A DNA stretch of 64,000 bases from Vesta saturnalis (Eukaryota; Arthropoda; Insecta; Coleoptera; Lampyridae), in NCBI GenBank assembly GCA_036346205.1, contig JARFJB010002037.1:1305001-1369000 (forward strand), read 5' to 3'. This document shows, piece after piece, positions 32,395 to 44,769 of the stretch. The notes under the pieces were generated by a model. That model was not told the origin of the DNA, did not search any database, and was given only the letters and a program-made list of their open reading frames with translations. Numbering within the stretch: position 1 is the stretch's first letter; every line of letters begins with the position of its first letter. Both the position numbers and the translations under genes were made by a program.

Positions 32395-34912
32395 GTAAGG
32401 AGAGACGGTACCTTTACGTCCTCATGTTAATAAAACGGGGAAACATGCCTTGTTTTAGCTATCATTATCTCAGAAAGTAATAGACCTAGGTTATTAAAAT
32501 TTTTTGTGGGTATTCACTATCACTGTAGTAATTTACTACAGTGGAATTAAAAAAAATATCTTATACATATAGACCTTTACAAAATTAAAAAATATATATT
32601 TTAAATAGTTGTGGATTATTGTATAATATTTTTTGTACAATGTAAAAAATACATACCTTTAAAATCCCACTATGGTTGCTGAGCGTTGACATGGTGGAGC
32701 TGTGTAAAATTTCAAGTCTGTAGTTACCATAGTTTTTGAAAAATTGAACCTAGAGTTAACTTTCGGGAAACACGTTTAAAGTTTAGGCCTACCATACACA
32801 ACACTTTAAACTTCCTGAATGCCACCAGCGCAATAAAATTAACTTTCACTGTTTTCTTTTTCTGCTTAATAACTTTGTTTTAACTCTTTCTTCATGTTTT
32901 CCTCTATTGCTCTGTTGTCAGCTTTTCTGCCACGCTCAGAATCTATTCGGGTTAGGCATAAAACAAAATTTTCCAGGGCGGATGTTAAGCTTCTCTAACA
33001 CATTTAGTTTTCCTACTGCTCCATCAATGAAGCAGATGACTGCAACAGCTGTCCCCAGCTTCAATGTGTTTAGGCCTACAAAAACAGTCTTAGAGATTTT
33101 CTGCCATATTGAGCTATTGAAGCTCTCATTGGGTTTTTGCGTTTTGCCGTGAAGGCAGCGTGTCAGAAAATCTTCTTTGGCCCGATCCCTGTAAATAGGT
33201 TTTATTACGTCACGTACAAAGGGTGACTATGTTTGTACTCTTTTCCTTTATTTTTGGCTGCATTAAATTTACACCAAGTCGCCAGACGGACAAAGATCGT
33301 GCATCGGTTTCTCGTGTTTTGAGATTCGATGGAAATAAGTTGCCCAGATAGCTTTTTTATATCTTACATTTTCTAGGTTAATTCTCACTGCTTTCACATA
33401 GTAAGTCTGTAGTTGGTCAATTTCTGCATCTGTAAGTCGGCTTTGACCTAGCAATACTTTACCTCTAAGAGGTTTCTTTTTAAAGTCTTGGTTCAATTTC
33501 CTAAGGCGAGACCCGACTGTCTTTTGAACATGTGCAACACATTCAAATTCTGTTATGGCAAGGCCGTCGACATAAGGCTTGCTCCATCTCCTAAATACTC
33601 CTTATATCTGAGGCCTAGTTTGTTCTCGGATTGATTGCGCAGAGCAGTTACGCCGGCAACTTCCATTCCTCCGCTTGATCCGAAGTAATTAGCATTGCAA
33701 CTTTCCCGTGTTCAGCCATTTTTGCAGGGTTTTCACGTTTATTTCATTCACACAACCATGACATAGTTTTGACAAGTACTCGAGAATAACAACTTTACCG
33801 GTATCAAAACTAATTACGGCGTATATTAAAGTGTTGCCTCGCTTCTGCCATGTAGGTACCATCAAAAGCGGCAGCCACATCCGAACATCTATTATTTTCA
33901 GAAACAGCTACAGATGCTGCATTCCTTATAGAGTCCTCACAACTTTCTTAGTAGCAACAGGTAGCTTACGTTTGTAGTCAAGCTTTTTGCTCGGAGGAGA
34001 CTGCGGAGAAAATTTTTCCAGAATCTGTATGTTTCCCTATTGATCCCAGTGCATATGCATATCATATGCGTATTTCGTACATGTTCATTACAATATTTTG
34101 AGATTTGACTGACTTACATTATCCACAATATTTGCATTTCAACACCATGTTGTGGGCTAATCCAGACTTGAAGTTGCTGCCTAGATTAAAAGAAATGCAA
34201 TCCGTGTTATTACAAAATTTACACTTGGTAAAGGACTGGATTAGATTTGAAATTAGCTCTAGGTTAACTACAAAATTTACTTAATTATCAACATAACCAG
34301 AGTGTTTGAAAGCTTAGAACCATGCAACTTTTTTGGGCTTGATGATTTCTTAGAGCCAGTTTCAGGAGTGTGTTAGGCATAGGACTTGCAGTTTCAAAAA
34401 AAAAGTTTGTAGATGTCTTGAGATTGGTATGTTTACCTTTAAAAGGTCCCTTAGGGTTAAATTTCTTAATTCTAGGCATTTTGCATAAAAGCACTATACT
34501 TACACTAAAGTAAAAAATAAACACTTGCTCTTTATTTACAAAACACAATCACAAAACACCACTGAGAACGTAAATGTAGTCTGTTTATTTACATTGGAAA
34601 TAAGAATAACAACAGAAACAGACAGCTGTAGAAAACAAAACAGATCGGTGCTGCCAACATAAGCTTTACACAAAACAAAAGAACAATCTATAGTGCACTA
34701 TAAATAGTTCATTAAAACTCTACCGCAGGCAACGGCGCGGCGCGGGTGCAAGTTTCTCAACAAGTGCTTGTTCAACTTAAAACATTTTTTATATCCTCAA
34801 AAAATTGTTTGCAATAAATATAGTGTTATATATTTTCTTAAGCAGGAAAAAACAGAGAATTTTTAAGAGGAAAAATGTATTTTTTGTCCCAAAAAGGTAC
34901 CGTCTCCTCTTA
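32395..34912 (-). mobile_element. Mutator-like (Phantom-type) DNA transposon, decayed
   Basis: Left GTAAGGAGAGACGGTACCTT (32395-32414) and right AAGGTACCGTCTCC then TCTTAA (34894-34912) are inverted ends around a minus-strand transposase remnant. The spacing (2.5 kb) fits the family. No flanking 8-10-bp target duplication was recognised, so the outer limits are approximate. Confidence 0.7.
32880..34479 (-). pseudogene. Mutator-like transposase pseudogene (Phantom-type)
   Basis: The minus ATG at 34479 starts MPRIKKFNPKGPFKGKH, a basic N-terminus. The middle contains GTWQKRGNTLIYAVISFDTG (DGTWQKRG block), then SRLTDAEIDQLQTYYVKAV and KKAIWATYFHRISKHEKPMH followed by CPSG. The end has NPNESFNSSIWQKISKT and VGLNTLKLGTAVAVICFIDG. 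These are hallmarks of insect Mutator-like transposase-domain proteins (LTDxxIDxLQxYYGxAIR ... CPxGxxSWC ... NPNESFNxxIW). Several stops and frameshifts. Inactive. Confidence 0.88.
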
Positions 34913-34914
34913 AG

Positions 34915-35640
34915 TAATGGTATTCAGTTTTTGATTTAAGGTCTACCTGACAATTATTATTATTTTGTTGAAATTGAATATTTTCATTACTAGGCAATGT
35001 AACCGTTAAGCAAAAAATAACTGAATAGCAGAGACATCAAGTTTGGGGGCCTCACATGCATATTTTTGTAATTGGAAAACTGGTTAGGTATAAGTAAGGA
35101 GCCAAACGTAATATTTTTAACATTTCATACAATACTGATTAACTCTTTCCCCTATTTACTAATGTAGCATCACATAGACATGTGAAAGTTAAGTGGTGGC
35201 CACGTCATATTTTTTATGACGGTAGTAATTTATACAAATATCAGACTTCGAAATAAGCGTTGATTTTAGTCCCCGTTTTAGGGATGTAAAGTACAGGTTA
35301 AATACCGGTCGTACAAAGTCTTATATACCATGGGACTAAAGTACAACTTTTACTTCCGAGAGTCACGAAGGCAATAATCATTCAAGGACGTAAAAAGTAC
35401 TTGAGTCTTGTGGTATATACGCCATTTTTGCACCTTTGATTCAAACTTGCAATTTATAAAAAAATGTATAAAGGAAATTATAAAATATAACAAGAAAGTG
35501 ACATTTCTAAACAAAATTTTTACCAAACTTCCAAACGATCATTGCATATGAATAATAAACACAAGCATTATCTATAAACCTCGTATAGTATTATTTCTGT
35601 ATTTGCTAATTAGACCAGTAATGGCAAATTATATATTACA
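34915..35640. other. No gene; small inverted repeat
   Basis: AT-rich. TATATACCATGGGACTAAAG at about 35322-35341 has an inverted partner near 35399-35418 (ACTTGAGTCTTGTGGTATAT), forming a ~95-bp foldback. Nothing else supported. Confidence 0.45.
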
Positions 35641-36185
35641 AAGTCCGGGTTATTGAACTCCCATTCGAATTTCTCGAGCAGTTCCTTTGTTACTCTTGCC
35701 GTATGAGGGCGTACATTGTCATAAAGAAAAACAAGTTCTGATGCAACATGCATCTCCATTTGTTTTGTATTGTCTCTCCTTTTGTTTTGTATTACTTAGA
35801 CCGTAGACGATCAAGGGAGTTAGAGTACGACGCTGCAGTAATTGTTCCAGACTCGAGAAACTCCACTAGCAAGAGTCCTCTACAGTCCTAAAACACAGTA
35901 GCCATAAGTTTTTTTTGGACAGGGTTGTGCGCTGTGAAAACGTTACCACAAAATTTATGGTAGCCGAATCGTCTTGTAACAATATCTTCTGTTGCTACGG
36001 ACCTCCTCCCTTGACCTCCATCATGAATATCATTTGGTCCTTCTCGAAAAATGCTACACCACTTTCCTAGTACCTTCCCCGTACACAACACACAATCGAT
36101 GAATTTCAGCCACGGTATTGCCTTTAGCTTGGAGAAAATGGATCATAGAGCAAATCTCGTATTTGGCGGGAGCTATAGTGATAAT
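35640..36185 (-). pseudogene. Mariner transposase with large internal deletion
   Basis: Minus from about 36190 reads APAKYEICSMIHFLQAKGN then TVAEIHRLC, and GKWCSIFREGPNDIHD with VATEDIV: HTH and linker of a mariner. Near 35720 it continues ELVFLYDNVRPHTARVTKEL then LEKFEWEFNNPDF, the second catalytic Asp region. Only ~190 bp separates the two, so much of the catalytic core is missing. Confidence 0.75.
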
Positions 36186-36404
36186 AGCCATGAGAAAACA
36201 GCAATCGCATCAATATTACGTCACGTAATGACCTACCCGGTTGGGAGGTATTGACCAATAGATTACCAAACACTACCGCGCAATCGCCACGTCAACATGA
36301 CATGACAAGAGCATCCATTGGCAACCTAACGGAACTTGAAAAAAAAATAGCCCTTTATATACCTATATATACAAACCTGCATTAGGTATATCCCTAGCCG
36401 ACCG

Positions 36405-36430
36405 CTGATGATAGCATAGCTATCGAAACG
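36405..36430 (+). ncRNA. Hammerhead-like motif, solitary
   Basis: CTGATGATAGCATAGCTATC then GAAACG. The GATAG/CTATC stem consumes the GA of the CTGATGA box, so it departs from a canonical hammerhead. Likely a solo PLE terminal fragment; no coding PLE sequence was found next to it. Confidence 0.35.
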
Positions 36431-36789
36431 CGTTCAGTGTTTTTTAATTTTGTGTAGTAGGTGAGTGTATTTTATCTGTTACAGATCATGTCACAGTTCC
36501 AGTGTTCCAGATTTTTTTTAATTAAAGTATTCAATTTTAAATCCTTTATTTCCAAACTACATGTATACTCTATAGCTAGAAATTTAAGAAGTCAATTCCA
36601 CAATTTATAGCGTCCCACTTTTTCTATAAGCTTTTAATAAGTATTTGATGACATCTTATTAGAAAAGCTTATTCTTATCAATAAACAAGCATAAAATACA
36701 TTATTAACCTTCAGAATAAATAAAAAAAATGGATTTAGCCATTTCTCATAAATATTGACTACTAAATATAGAGAATCGGTAACTTCCAG

Positions 36790-37140
36790 CTTCTAAAACA
36801 GCTGCATATTTCAAAGATATAAAAATACCTACATATAGACCTTAAACATATCGAATTATGTTCTATGCAATTTTTTGATACGACGCGTAATGTAGTGAAA
36901 CAAAAATTCCTAAGGTAGAATTTAAGTATTCGTTCAATTTTTTTCAATTTCTTAATAACGATTAATTCTATAAGAAAATGTGTAAATATATTTTTTAAAG
37001 AAAATTTAATTTTACACAACTTCTCTTTATAAAGTATCTTAATATAAAGCAAACTAAGTCTAAAATTAATTAAATACGAATGAAAATGGTTAAACTGTAT
37101 TATTGATATTTTATAGAAGCGGGCGGCTTTGGAATTTTTT
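36790..37140 (+). repeat. Dispersed ~350-bp repeat, copy 1 (inverse partner at 58310-58660)
   Basis: Blocks such as ATTTCAAAGATATAAAAATA, ATGTTCTATGCAATTTTTTG, AAATATATTTTTTAAAGAAA and GAAGCGGGCGGCTTTGGAAT recur, inverted, on the other side of the window. A 96-codon minus frame here is repeat sequence with no motif. 36500-36790 holds nothing else. Confidence 0.75.
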
Positions 37141-37710
37141 TAAGTTAGCATCTAATTATGTCTATTAACCTCTATCTGACATGAAGTTTTAAACGTCATT
37201 CTTTCATAGGTTATTGTTTTTATTTTCACAATATTGCCTGTTTTCGTTATCTAATATATTAAAATTAGTGTTCGTTGGTATTGTAGGCGATGCCATTAGA
37301 TTGCGATAAAACTTTGATGAATTATTGCTTGCATTTGCGCGAAGCTTAGAGACAAAAAATTAAATATCGGCCCCCAAGGGGGGCCTCATACGCAAAATAC
37401 ACCGTTCATCTCATCGCCATGAAACTTTGGGAAGTTGTTGAGTACACTCCTGCGAAGGTTTCTGGAGTAAAAAGTTTAAATATCGGCTGCCTAGGGCGGG
37501 CCCTCATATGCATACTACAACAATTTAGCCGATCCCCATGAAAGGGAGAGGGAGAATGTGTTTTATGTTGAGTAACGTATAAAAAAGAGGTTGCGTAGTT
37601 ATCGTAAAAAAAGTATAATTATAATTATTTCATTTCTTTTAATTTCCACTTTGTAGGTTGGAAGGTCGTGTGTTGTTTCACAACAAATATTTTTTATATT
37701 TCAAAATTTA
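37135..37710. repeat. Dispersed repeat (copy 2 of 905-1110) with an internal tandem insert
   Basis: The outer blocks match 905-1110. Between them, a tandem pair with ~117-bp period begins AAATATCGGCCCCCAAGGGG at 37363 and AAATATCGGCTGCCTAGGGC at about 37480; each carries a CCCATGAAA or GCCATGAAA near its end. The tandem is absent from the 905-1110 copy, so it was inserted or expanded only here. Confidence 0.6.
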
Positions 37711-40420
37711 GTAATGTTACTATTAGTTTAATTTTAATCAAAAAAAGTTTCCTTATGCTTTATTTACTATGGAAGTACTGCCTTTCGTTATTTTTAGTTT
37801 AGCTAATTAATGTTAAACAAATAGATTGTTGGTTTTATTTATTTTTGTGACAATCCCGTCGGATTAATGAAATATTTAATCCCAAGGGAGTAAAAGTGGC
37901 AGTTTAGTCCGTAACATGTGGCAATACAGTGCACGTTTTAGTTCCTGCTGTGCAAAATAGTATATTATACACCAAGCGACTAAAGAACAAATTGTAATAC
38001 CGTGTTGTATGAGCGTTTTAACCCCAAGGGATTAAAAACTACTGGTGTGGTGTATATTCTATTTTTTGCACCGCAGAGATTACAACTTACAAATTTTCTT
38101 TGTTGGTAGAGCAAACGCTTATATCGTAATCATGTAATTAAGGAAAATTGAACTAAAGACTATTTTAGTTTCAGCAAACTCTTTTTTTTTAGATTAAACT
38201 TAATAGTTAATAAAAAACATATGTAACTTTAAGTGACAGCAAAACAGTATGTTAGATTAGCCAAATGACGGGAACGAACATTATAAGAATTGCTTCCTAT
38301 ATGAATGCGTAACACGACATTTCCTTAACAGAAATTCAGCGTTGAAAACGCAGGAACTTTGTACACGCATGAAGGAAATGTGTTAATAAAGGTGAAAGAT
38401 TGATACCTACTGCATGAATATTATTTTCTTTCACACAAACAACATAATGTTATCAAATAAAACAAATTACCATAAAAGCTTTGTAATAACTGGGTACTAA
38501 TAAGTTGTAAGCAATTAAAGTAAAATAATATATTTGTGTAATGTGCTTTGTAGGTCTACATTAGTAAAACAATAAATTTTTAGTTAGGCACCAATGATTT
38601 TTCTTACACGAACATTTGCTGCCATTAGAGATATCAATACTCTGACAGATGTCCATGTTTGATACGTTGATGTGTAAGTGCTGTCAACATAAAATTGAGT
38701 GAATGACACGCCCAGAAACTATTTTCAGTTTCTGTCTCGGTCTGCAATCTTCTGATACTCCCAAAATTTGTCGCCTAGTGATACAAGTAATTATTTTCGT
38801 TAACCGTCTGTTAATTGATTTATTAATGCACGATTTTCACTTACAAACCATTTCAATGGCCAGTATGACAGTTAGCGTTAGGCAGTTTAAAGAGTGTCTC
38901 TATTAGCCTAGGAATTTCGCTAATTTTATTTATTCCAACGGCTTGGCTAATACATTTTCTTTGATGATACTTTAATTAGTAGACTTGTAATTGTGAATAT
39001 GAGTCCAATATAGGTCCTTGTGTCCACGATTTTTTAGTATTACAACCCAACGCTTGTCGTCTACATCATGGGCAATTATTTTGTTGTTTCTTCACGAAAT
39101 GCCCACAATTAAAACCACCTAATGTTAAAATAAGGGGTGTCTAAAAATATTGAAATTACCTTCATCATTAAATACACACCGTATGCTGCGTCTTCTACAA
39201 ATTGGTTTATCTGCTCTCTAGTTAATACATGGAGTTTCTTACCACGATACCCTACCGACTTCTTTAAATATGGAATCAACTTACAAAGCTGCCTTATGTC
39301 AATATTGAGTAAATAATCAAAATGTAGAATATTTCACACTTAAGAATTTTTCTTCTAAATAAGCAAGTAAAATATTTTCAGTTACTTTCCTAATTTTTTT
39401 GTTTTTGGCACCATTCATTGAATTGGGCACAGCATTTCTCATACTGTCCGTGTGACTTCTTCCGTATTAATTGAAATTGCGGCACTAACGGTTTTTGCAA
39501 TTTGGGGAGGCGTACCTCACAAATTTTCATCACTACTTGTTTCCATTTTTCACCTTTATTTCGAAATTAAACACGATTTTGTGTTGAAGGAAATTTTTTT
39601 ATCACAATCATAACAACCACAAGGTGACTTCAATTTGTACAAAGAACGTGAACATTATATTTCCATTTTCAAGGACAGTTCAACTTTCACGTAATTAACT
39701 AATTAGGGGTTTTTCCAAACACATTAGATGTACCTGAATAGCGAAAGGTTGTTATTGTGGTTACGTAACTAGGGAAATCCAAAAAATAATTACTTTATAG
39801 TAATGATTGCTGGAAGCCGCTAAGTACTTTATATTATTCAGTTATAAACAAAAACCCGAAAGTGCACGTGTTGTGTCTGTAAGCAGCTGTTTATCATGTC
39901 AAGGCGTTCTTCCAATACGATTATCAGCAACTACCCTGGTAAGTGATCGCTTTTATTCTAATCCTGACCCCTTATTTTATTTATTTTGTTTAATTGCTAG
40001 AGGATTGATTTCAAGTATGGTTATATTTGCTGTTGCAAAGGTATTTTTACTAATTTAACTGTAAAACGTATTTTTATCACTGCATTCAAAACTAAACAAT
40101 AGTGCTACACGCCAATTTGAGTGATATTATTATTATTATGGTTGTCTAATGGTAATAATAAGCGATGGTTAAATTAAAGAACACAGTCCTGTAGTTGCCT
40201 TACGCAATGAAACCGGTGTTAGCTTCAAATTACAATGTGTATTATCAAAATTGGATGTAAAAGTCGCCTTGTTTATTTGTCCGCGAGAATTTGGCCATTT
40301 TCAAAAACTCAAGCTTGGTTATAAATCTAGGGCTCTTTTGTTAGAGGTATTTCCGATAAGGCATTCCTTGTATCTAAAATAATATCATGATTTGATTTCG
40401 AGTTTGGTTATATCTGAGGT
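37711..40420. other. Long stretch without supported genes
   Basis: AT-rich. Inverse-oriented TATACACCAAG/TGGTGTATATTC near 37969 and 38058 resembles the small foldback near 35.3 kb. Open frames at 38703-38906 and 39807-40058 have no recognisable domain. The 39040-39600 interval looks like decayed sequence but I could not place it in a family. Confidence 0.45.
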
Positions 40421-40986
40421 CCTTGTTAAAAAACACTCTTCAAGTAACACATTCAAATACGCTCAATGCAATTAGGTAGCACAGCAAAATAATTTTAAGA
40501 CCCCCCCTTAAAAACACTCTTCAAGTAATATATTCTAATACAACCAATATAATTATGCAACACGTTTTAAAAACACCCTTCAAGTAACAAATTCACATAT
40601 AACCAATGTAATTAAGTAACAGCGAAAATAATTTTAAGGCCCCTCTTAAAAACACTCTTCAAGTAATACATTCAAATACGATCAATGTAACACAGCGAAA
40701 AATAATTTTAAGGTCCGTCTTGAAAACACTCTTCAAGTAACAAATTCAAATACAATTAATGTAATTAGGTAACACATAGCGAAAATAAATTTAACGCACG
40801 TCTTAAAAACACTTTTCAAGTGACAAATTCAAATACGACCAATGTAGTTAGGTAATACATCAAAAATAATTGTAAGGCCCGTCTTGAAAACACTCTTCAA
40901 GTAACAAATTCAAATACGACCAATGTAATTAGGTAACAGCGAAAATAATTTTAAGGTCCGTCTTAAAAAACACTCTTCAAGTAATA

Positions 40987-42907
40987 CACTGTTGGCCAAA
41001 TTAAGTTGGAACATTATTTCAACTTTAATAACTTTCTTGTTTGTGAATGGATTTCAATGATTTTTGTATATATTAGTCAAAATGTTCTTGTTACTACTTT
41101 AAAATAAAACCTACCAATTTTGGCCAGGACCGGCGATTTTATTAAATTGGTGTGTTTAAGCTCGTTGCAAAAACGAATTGCGCTATTTACAAACCGACTA
41201 GTATTGTTTTTAAGAAGGACATTTATGGGAAAACAAGGGCTGAAAATATCAATATTGTAAAACCAAAACCGGAAAAATGCGGTTTTTGTGGACGGTGCTT
41301 GTCGACATTAAATAATAAACACCGGTTTGTGGAGATTGCTTTGTGAACAGACATTTTTTATTAATCTTTTTTAAAAAAAAAATTAATCAAATTTCAGTGT
41401 TTATTATAATATTCAATACTACTGAGAATTATAAAACGATACAAATGGTAACTGGAAATAGTACAAACAAAGAATTAAATATTTTTTATAGGAATTGATT
41501 ATGGATGAAGCCCCCTTCATTATCGACTACAACCTGTAAGCGTCTTCTTCATTGGCTAATATAATTATTTGTAATGCGTTGACTAAACCTATCCTAGCAA
41601 TAAATAATTCTATTTTTTAAATCGTTAATTGTCGTAATATTGTAATTCGCATAAACCACGGTTTCCAAAATTCCCCATATGCAGTAATCAACGGGGTTTA
41701 AGTCAGGGCTCTTAGGCGGCCAGAAGTCCGGCTCGATAGTTTCTGGGCAATTTTCTTGTAAAAATGTTGTTGTGCTGCGGGAGTATGGGAGGGGGCTCCG
41801 TCTTGTTGAAAGCAATAATTATCACTTATATTTTTAATTTTTTAGACCAAATTTGTAAGCACATGCTGTTGGTAGACTTCTGAATCTATTTTGACACTTT
41901 TCTCAATAAAGATAACGCTGGTTTTTCCTGAATTGAAAGGCTATCCTATGGAACCTCACGCTTTTTCTCAGCAGTTGAGTAACCCTGTTATTTTGGGCAT
42001 TCTTTGGTGGACGTGAAAAAGATTTTTTCGTCAGAAAATCAAATTTTTGAGATATCTTCCTTGCTACAAAACTTTCTCAGAAGCTGTTGACATCTTAAAA
42101 GCCTTTTTCTTTTATTTTCTGCAGTTCATTTTTGGGAATACACTTTTTTGTAGATCACTTTTTTAAAATTCTTCGCACTGTGGTTCGCTTTATTCTTGTG
42201 AATCTTGAAATATTTCTTGAACTTACCACATCTGATGGATTAGCATTTTCGACAATTTGCCGAACTCTTAAAATATTGTCTTGACAACGTCCGCTTCTTT
42301 TCCTACCACGACCCGCCTTAATTCGACATAACGTTTCAAACAATAGCTTACGGTACTTAACTTCCAGTTTTTTTCTGGAAACATTTTAAGTATTTTTCGT
42401 GCGCTTATATTGCTTTCCATTAATTCTTTAATCAAAATCTTATCTTCCAAAGACAGAACCATATCTACTTATTTAAAACTAAACGTGTAATTCTGAAATG
42501 TAAAAATTTGACAAATGTTTGATTCCAAAGCAATCTTAATGAAAGTAATGAGGCATACTCTATCTGAATTGTTACTAGTTAACGCTGAAAAGCACCATCC
42601 CACAACAAAAATCGCCATTTTTCAGGTTTTGGTTTTACAAAAAATGATATTTTCAGACCTTGGTTTCCTATAAATGTCCTTATTAAAAACAATACTAGTC
42701 GGTTTATAAATAGTGCAATTCGTTTTTGCAACGAGTTTAAACGCACCGATTTAATAAAATCACCGTAAGCCCGGTCCTTGCCAACATTGGTGGGTTTTAT
42801 TTTAAAGTGATAACAAGAACATTTTGACTAATATATCCAAAAATCGTTAACAAACAAAAAAGCTATTAAAGTTGAAATTATGTTCGAACGTAATTTGGCC
42901 CACAGTG
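40987..42907 (-). mobile_element. Mariner-like element with ~315-bp TIRs
   Basis: The ends CACTGTTGGCCAAATTAAG (left) and CTTAATT-like TAATTTGGCCCACAGTG (right) begin inverted repeats reaching about 41300 and 42588. Both include CAAACCGACTAGTATTG and ATTGCGCTATTTA or their inverse. TA at 40985-40986 and 42908-42909 is the target duplication, and the flanking satellite unit reads through when the element is removed. 1,921 bp in total, with a degraded minus-strand transposase inside. Confidence 0.92.
41490..42462 (-). pseudogene. Mariner/Tc1-superfamily transposase pseudogene
   Basis: ATG at 42462: MVLSLEDKILIKELMESN then ARKILKMFPEKNWKLSTVSY, an HTH of the xxFPEKNWxxxxVxxLLKR type. The linker is KAGRGRKRSGRCQDNI followed by a second HTH (ISRFTRIKRTTVRRILKK). 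A gap of decayed sequence follows, then LQENCPETIEPDFWPPKSPD and LNPVDYCIWGILETVVY, the third catalytic block (PDLNPVD). Frames change at least twice. Confidence 0.82.
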
Positions 42908-43110
42908 TAAATTCAAATACGGCTAACGTAATTAGACAACACATAGCGAGAATAGTTACTTAAAGTAACAAATCCAAATGCGGTCAATGTAATTAGGTAA
43001 CACCTGGTGAAAGTAATTTCAATATCCATTTTAGAAAACGCTATTCAAGTGGCGAATTCAAGTAACAAAATAATGTTAAAACATCTTAAAAACACTTGAT
43101 TCAAGTTTAA

Positions 43111-43985
43111 TTAATTTTTGGTATGCAAGGAACGTAGACGTGAGTGCATTTTTAAATTTTAGATTTCATGTAATTTCTTAATTAGGTTTACGAAAGGAAT
43201 ATTATTGCCGCTTACGTAGTGGGTAAAAACCAGCTAATTACAGGAATTTTGTCATGGGTAAAGAACGTGGACACGATTGTATTTGCAAGATTGTCTTTAC
43301 TTTCTATGTAAATATTTGAATACTTAAAGGATATTATTGCTGCCCCATTCGGAAGTTTTGACACTTCGACGGTTTTGTCCCTTAAGTGGCCCTTCTACCA
43401 TCATGCAATTCATGCAAGTTAGTAAAACTCTAATTAATTATAATCTAATCAGCTCAGTTGTAGGAAGGCTAGTGCCAAGTTACTTCACGCCTCGGTAAAA
43501 TACCTTTATAATTAATACGCCAAATTGAACCTCATGCTCTTGTTATATAAAATACTATTTCGAGAAATATCAAACAAACAGGACTTTTTTAATAGTTTTG
43601 ACGGTCAAAAGAAATTTTTGCATGCAAACCCTTGAACGATTTCGCACACGTGTTTTTAATAAGATGCTATAAACATTTGGTAACGAAAAACCACCTTTAA
43701 TTTGTGAAAGATATAATTAATGAAGAATGGTTTATTAAACATATACATTACTGGTTATTATAAACAGGGGCAGCCCAAGGTAAAACGAGTCCCGATGCAA
43801 AAATTGAAATTGCACCCTTTGAATTAAATAATTAGGATCATATGACATAGGAAATAAAATAATCAATTACAAATATTAGAAAACAATTTATTTATTTATA
43901 CGAATGTATGAATTACACTAACATAATGTGAACATAAAAATTAATGTTAAAAACAACAAACAAAAGTTAAATATTTGAGTTAAGA
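43111..43985. other. No gene seen
   Basis: AT-rich sequence between the satellite and the hAT remnant; stops are dense and no motif was recognised. Confidence 0.5.
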
Positions 43986-43989
43986 AAAT

Positions 43990-44760
43990 CCTCGATAACA
44001 GAAATTATAATTATTTAGCAAATTCATCAATCATTTTTCAAGTATCAAATTTATCGCAAATATCATGTTCTATTGCAATTAATGATAAATCAACTACATA
44101 CACGATAATCCTACATTTGATAGTCCGGTAATCTGACGACCCCCGACGTCGCTAAAGTAATACATACGTTTTTGTATTCAATAAATATTTGTTTTATGTA
44201 TGTACTGTAAAAAATAATTCTTAAACTGATTTGTATTTGAACCTTTAATAGTCAAAGAGTACTTGATAATGCACCAAAATAAAAGTTGACTTTTCTTAAA
44301 TTATGTATGTACACGGTTAAAATCGGTGAAAGAAATACATTTGGTAATCCGACACCCACCCGGTGTATAGGTGTCAGGTTATCAATGATCTTGGGATAAA
44401 TTGAATCTTAGATAAGTTTTAATTAATTTTAATCGAGAAAATGAACGTTCTGCACTTGCCATGGACACAAGTAATGTTAATAATATGCGTAATGCTATAC
44501 ACATATTGTCAAAAGTTCAATCTAAATCATTGCCGTATATAAGCTGTATGAATCTAAAGTTTAAAAATTTTCAGCATTATTCATTATAAATAAATCTTTG
44601 AATGATAATTTGATAATAATTCACTATCAATTTCTTTGCCATTAATGTCTAGATTACCTTTATCTTTTAAATGATTTTCTAGCTCGATACAATTCTTATT
44701 TAATTCTTTAGAGTCAATATTCTTTCAATTCTGAAGGTAGAAACACGCGTGATTTTTCGA
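43990..44760 (-). pseudogene. hAT transposase C-terminal remnant (ZMYM/TTF-type)
   Basis: Minus reads KELNKNCIELENHLKDKGN then LDINGKEIDSELLSNYHSK, then RILLTLLVSMASAERSFSRL followed by KLIKTYLRFNLSQDH, the hAT dimerisation core (SVASAERSFSKLKLIKTYLRSTM). An insertion breaks it, and it resumes as VDLSLIAIEHDICDKF ... IDEFAK. The N-terminal catalytic part is absent. Confidence 0.8.
44094..44380. mobile_element. MITE-like insertion within the hAT gene
   Basis: This ~285-bp segment splits the hAT C-terminus between SQDH and VDLSLIAIEHD. Its ends show related inverted sequences (GGTAATCTGACGACC near 44130; GGTGTCAGGTTATCA near 44366), and the right side has a self-complementary GGTAATCCGACACC / GGTGTCAGGTTATC hairpin. 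No ORF. Confidence 0.55.
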
Positions 44761-44769
44761 ATACGACGG

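Larger units (their letters stand above)
40430..43110. repeat. ~80-bp satellite array interrupted by a transposon
   Basis: The unit core AAAACACTCTTCAAGTAAC, AAATTCAAATACGACCAATG, TAATTAGGTAACA and GCGAAAATAATTTTAAGG recurs at about 40434, 40509, 40565, 40646, 40721, 40803, 40885 and 40963, and again, more diverged, after the insertion at about 42909, 42965 and 43040. Spacing is mostly 75-82 bp. The array is cut exactly at a TA by the element at 40987-42907. Confidence 0.9.

Noticed and set aside
36762..37052. 96-codon minus frame rich in Ile/Phe/Lys
   Set aside because: Lies in a dispersed repeat whose other copy does not keep the frame; AT-rich read-through.
40430..43110. CRISPR-like array
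   Set aside because: Units are diverged throughout with no separate conserved repeats and unique spacers, and the genome is eukaryotic; it is an ordinary satellite.
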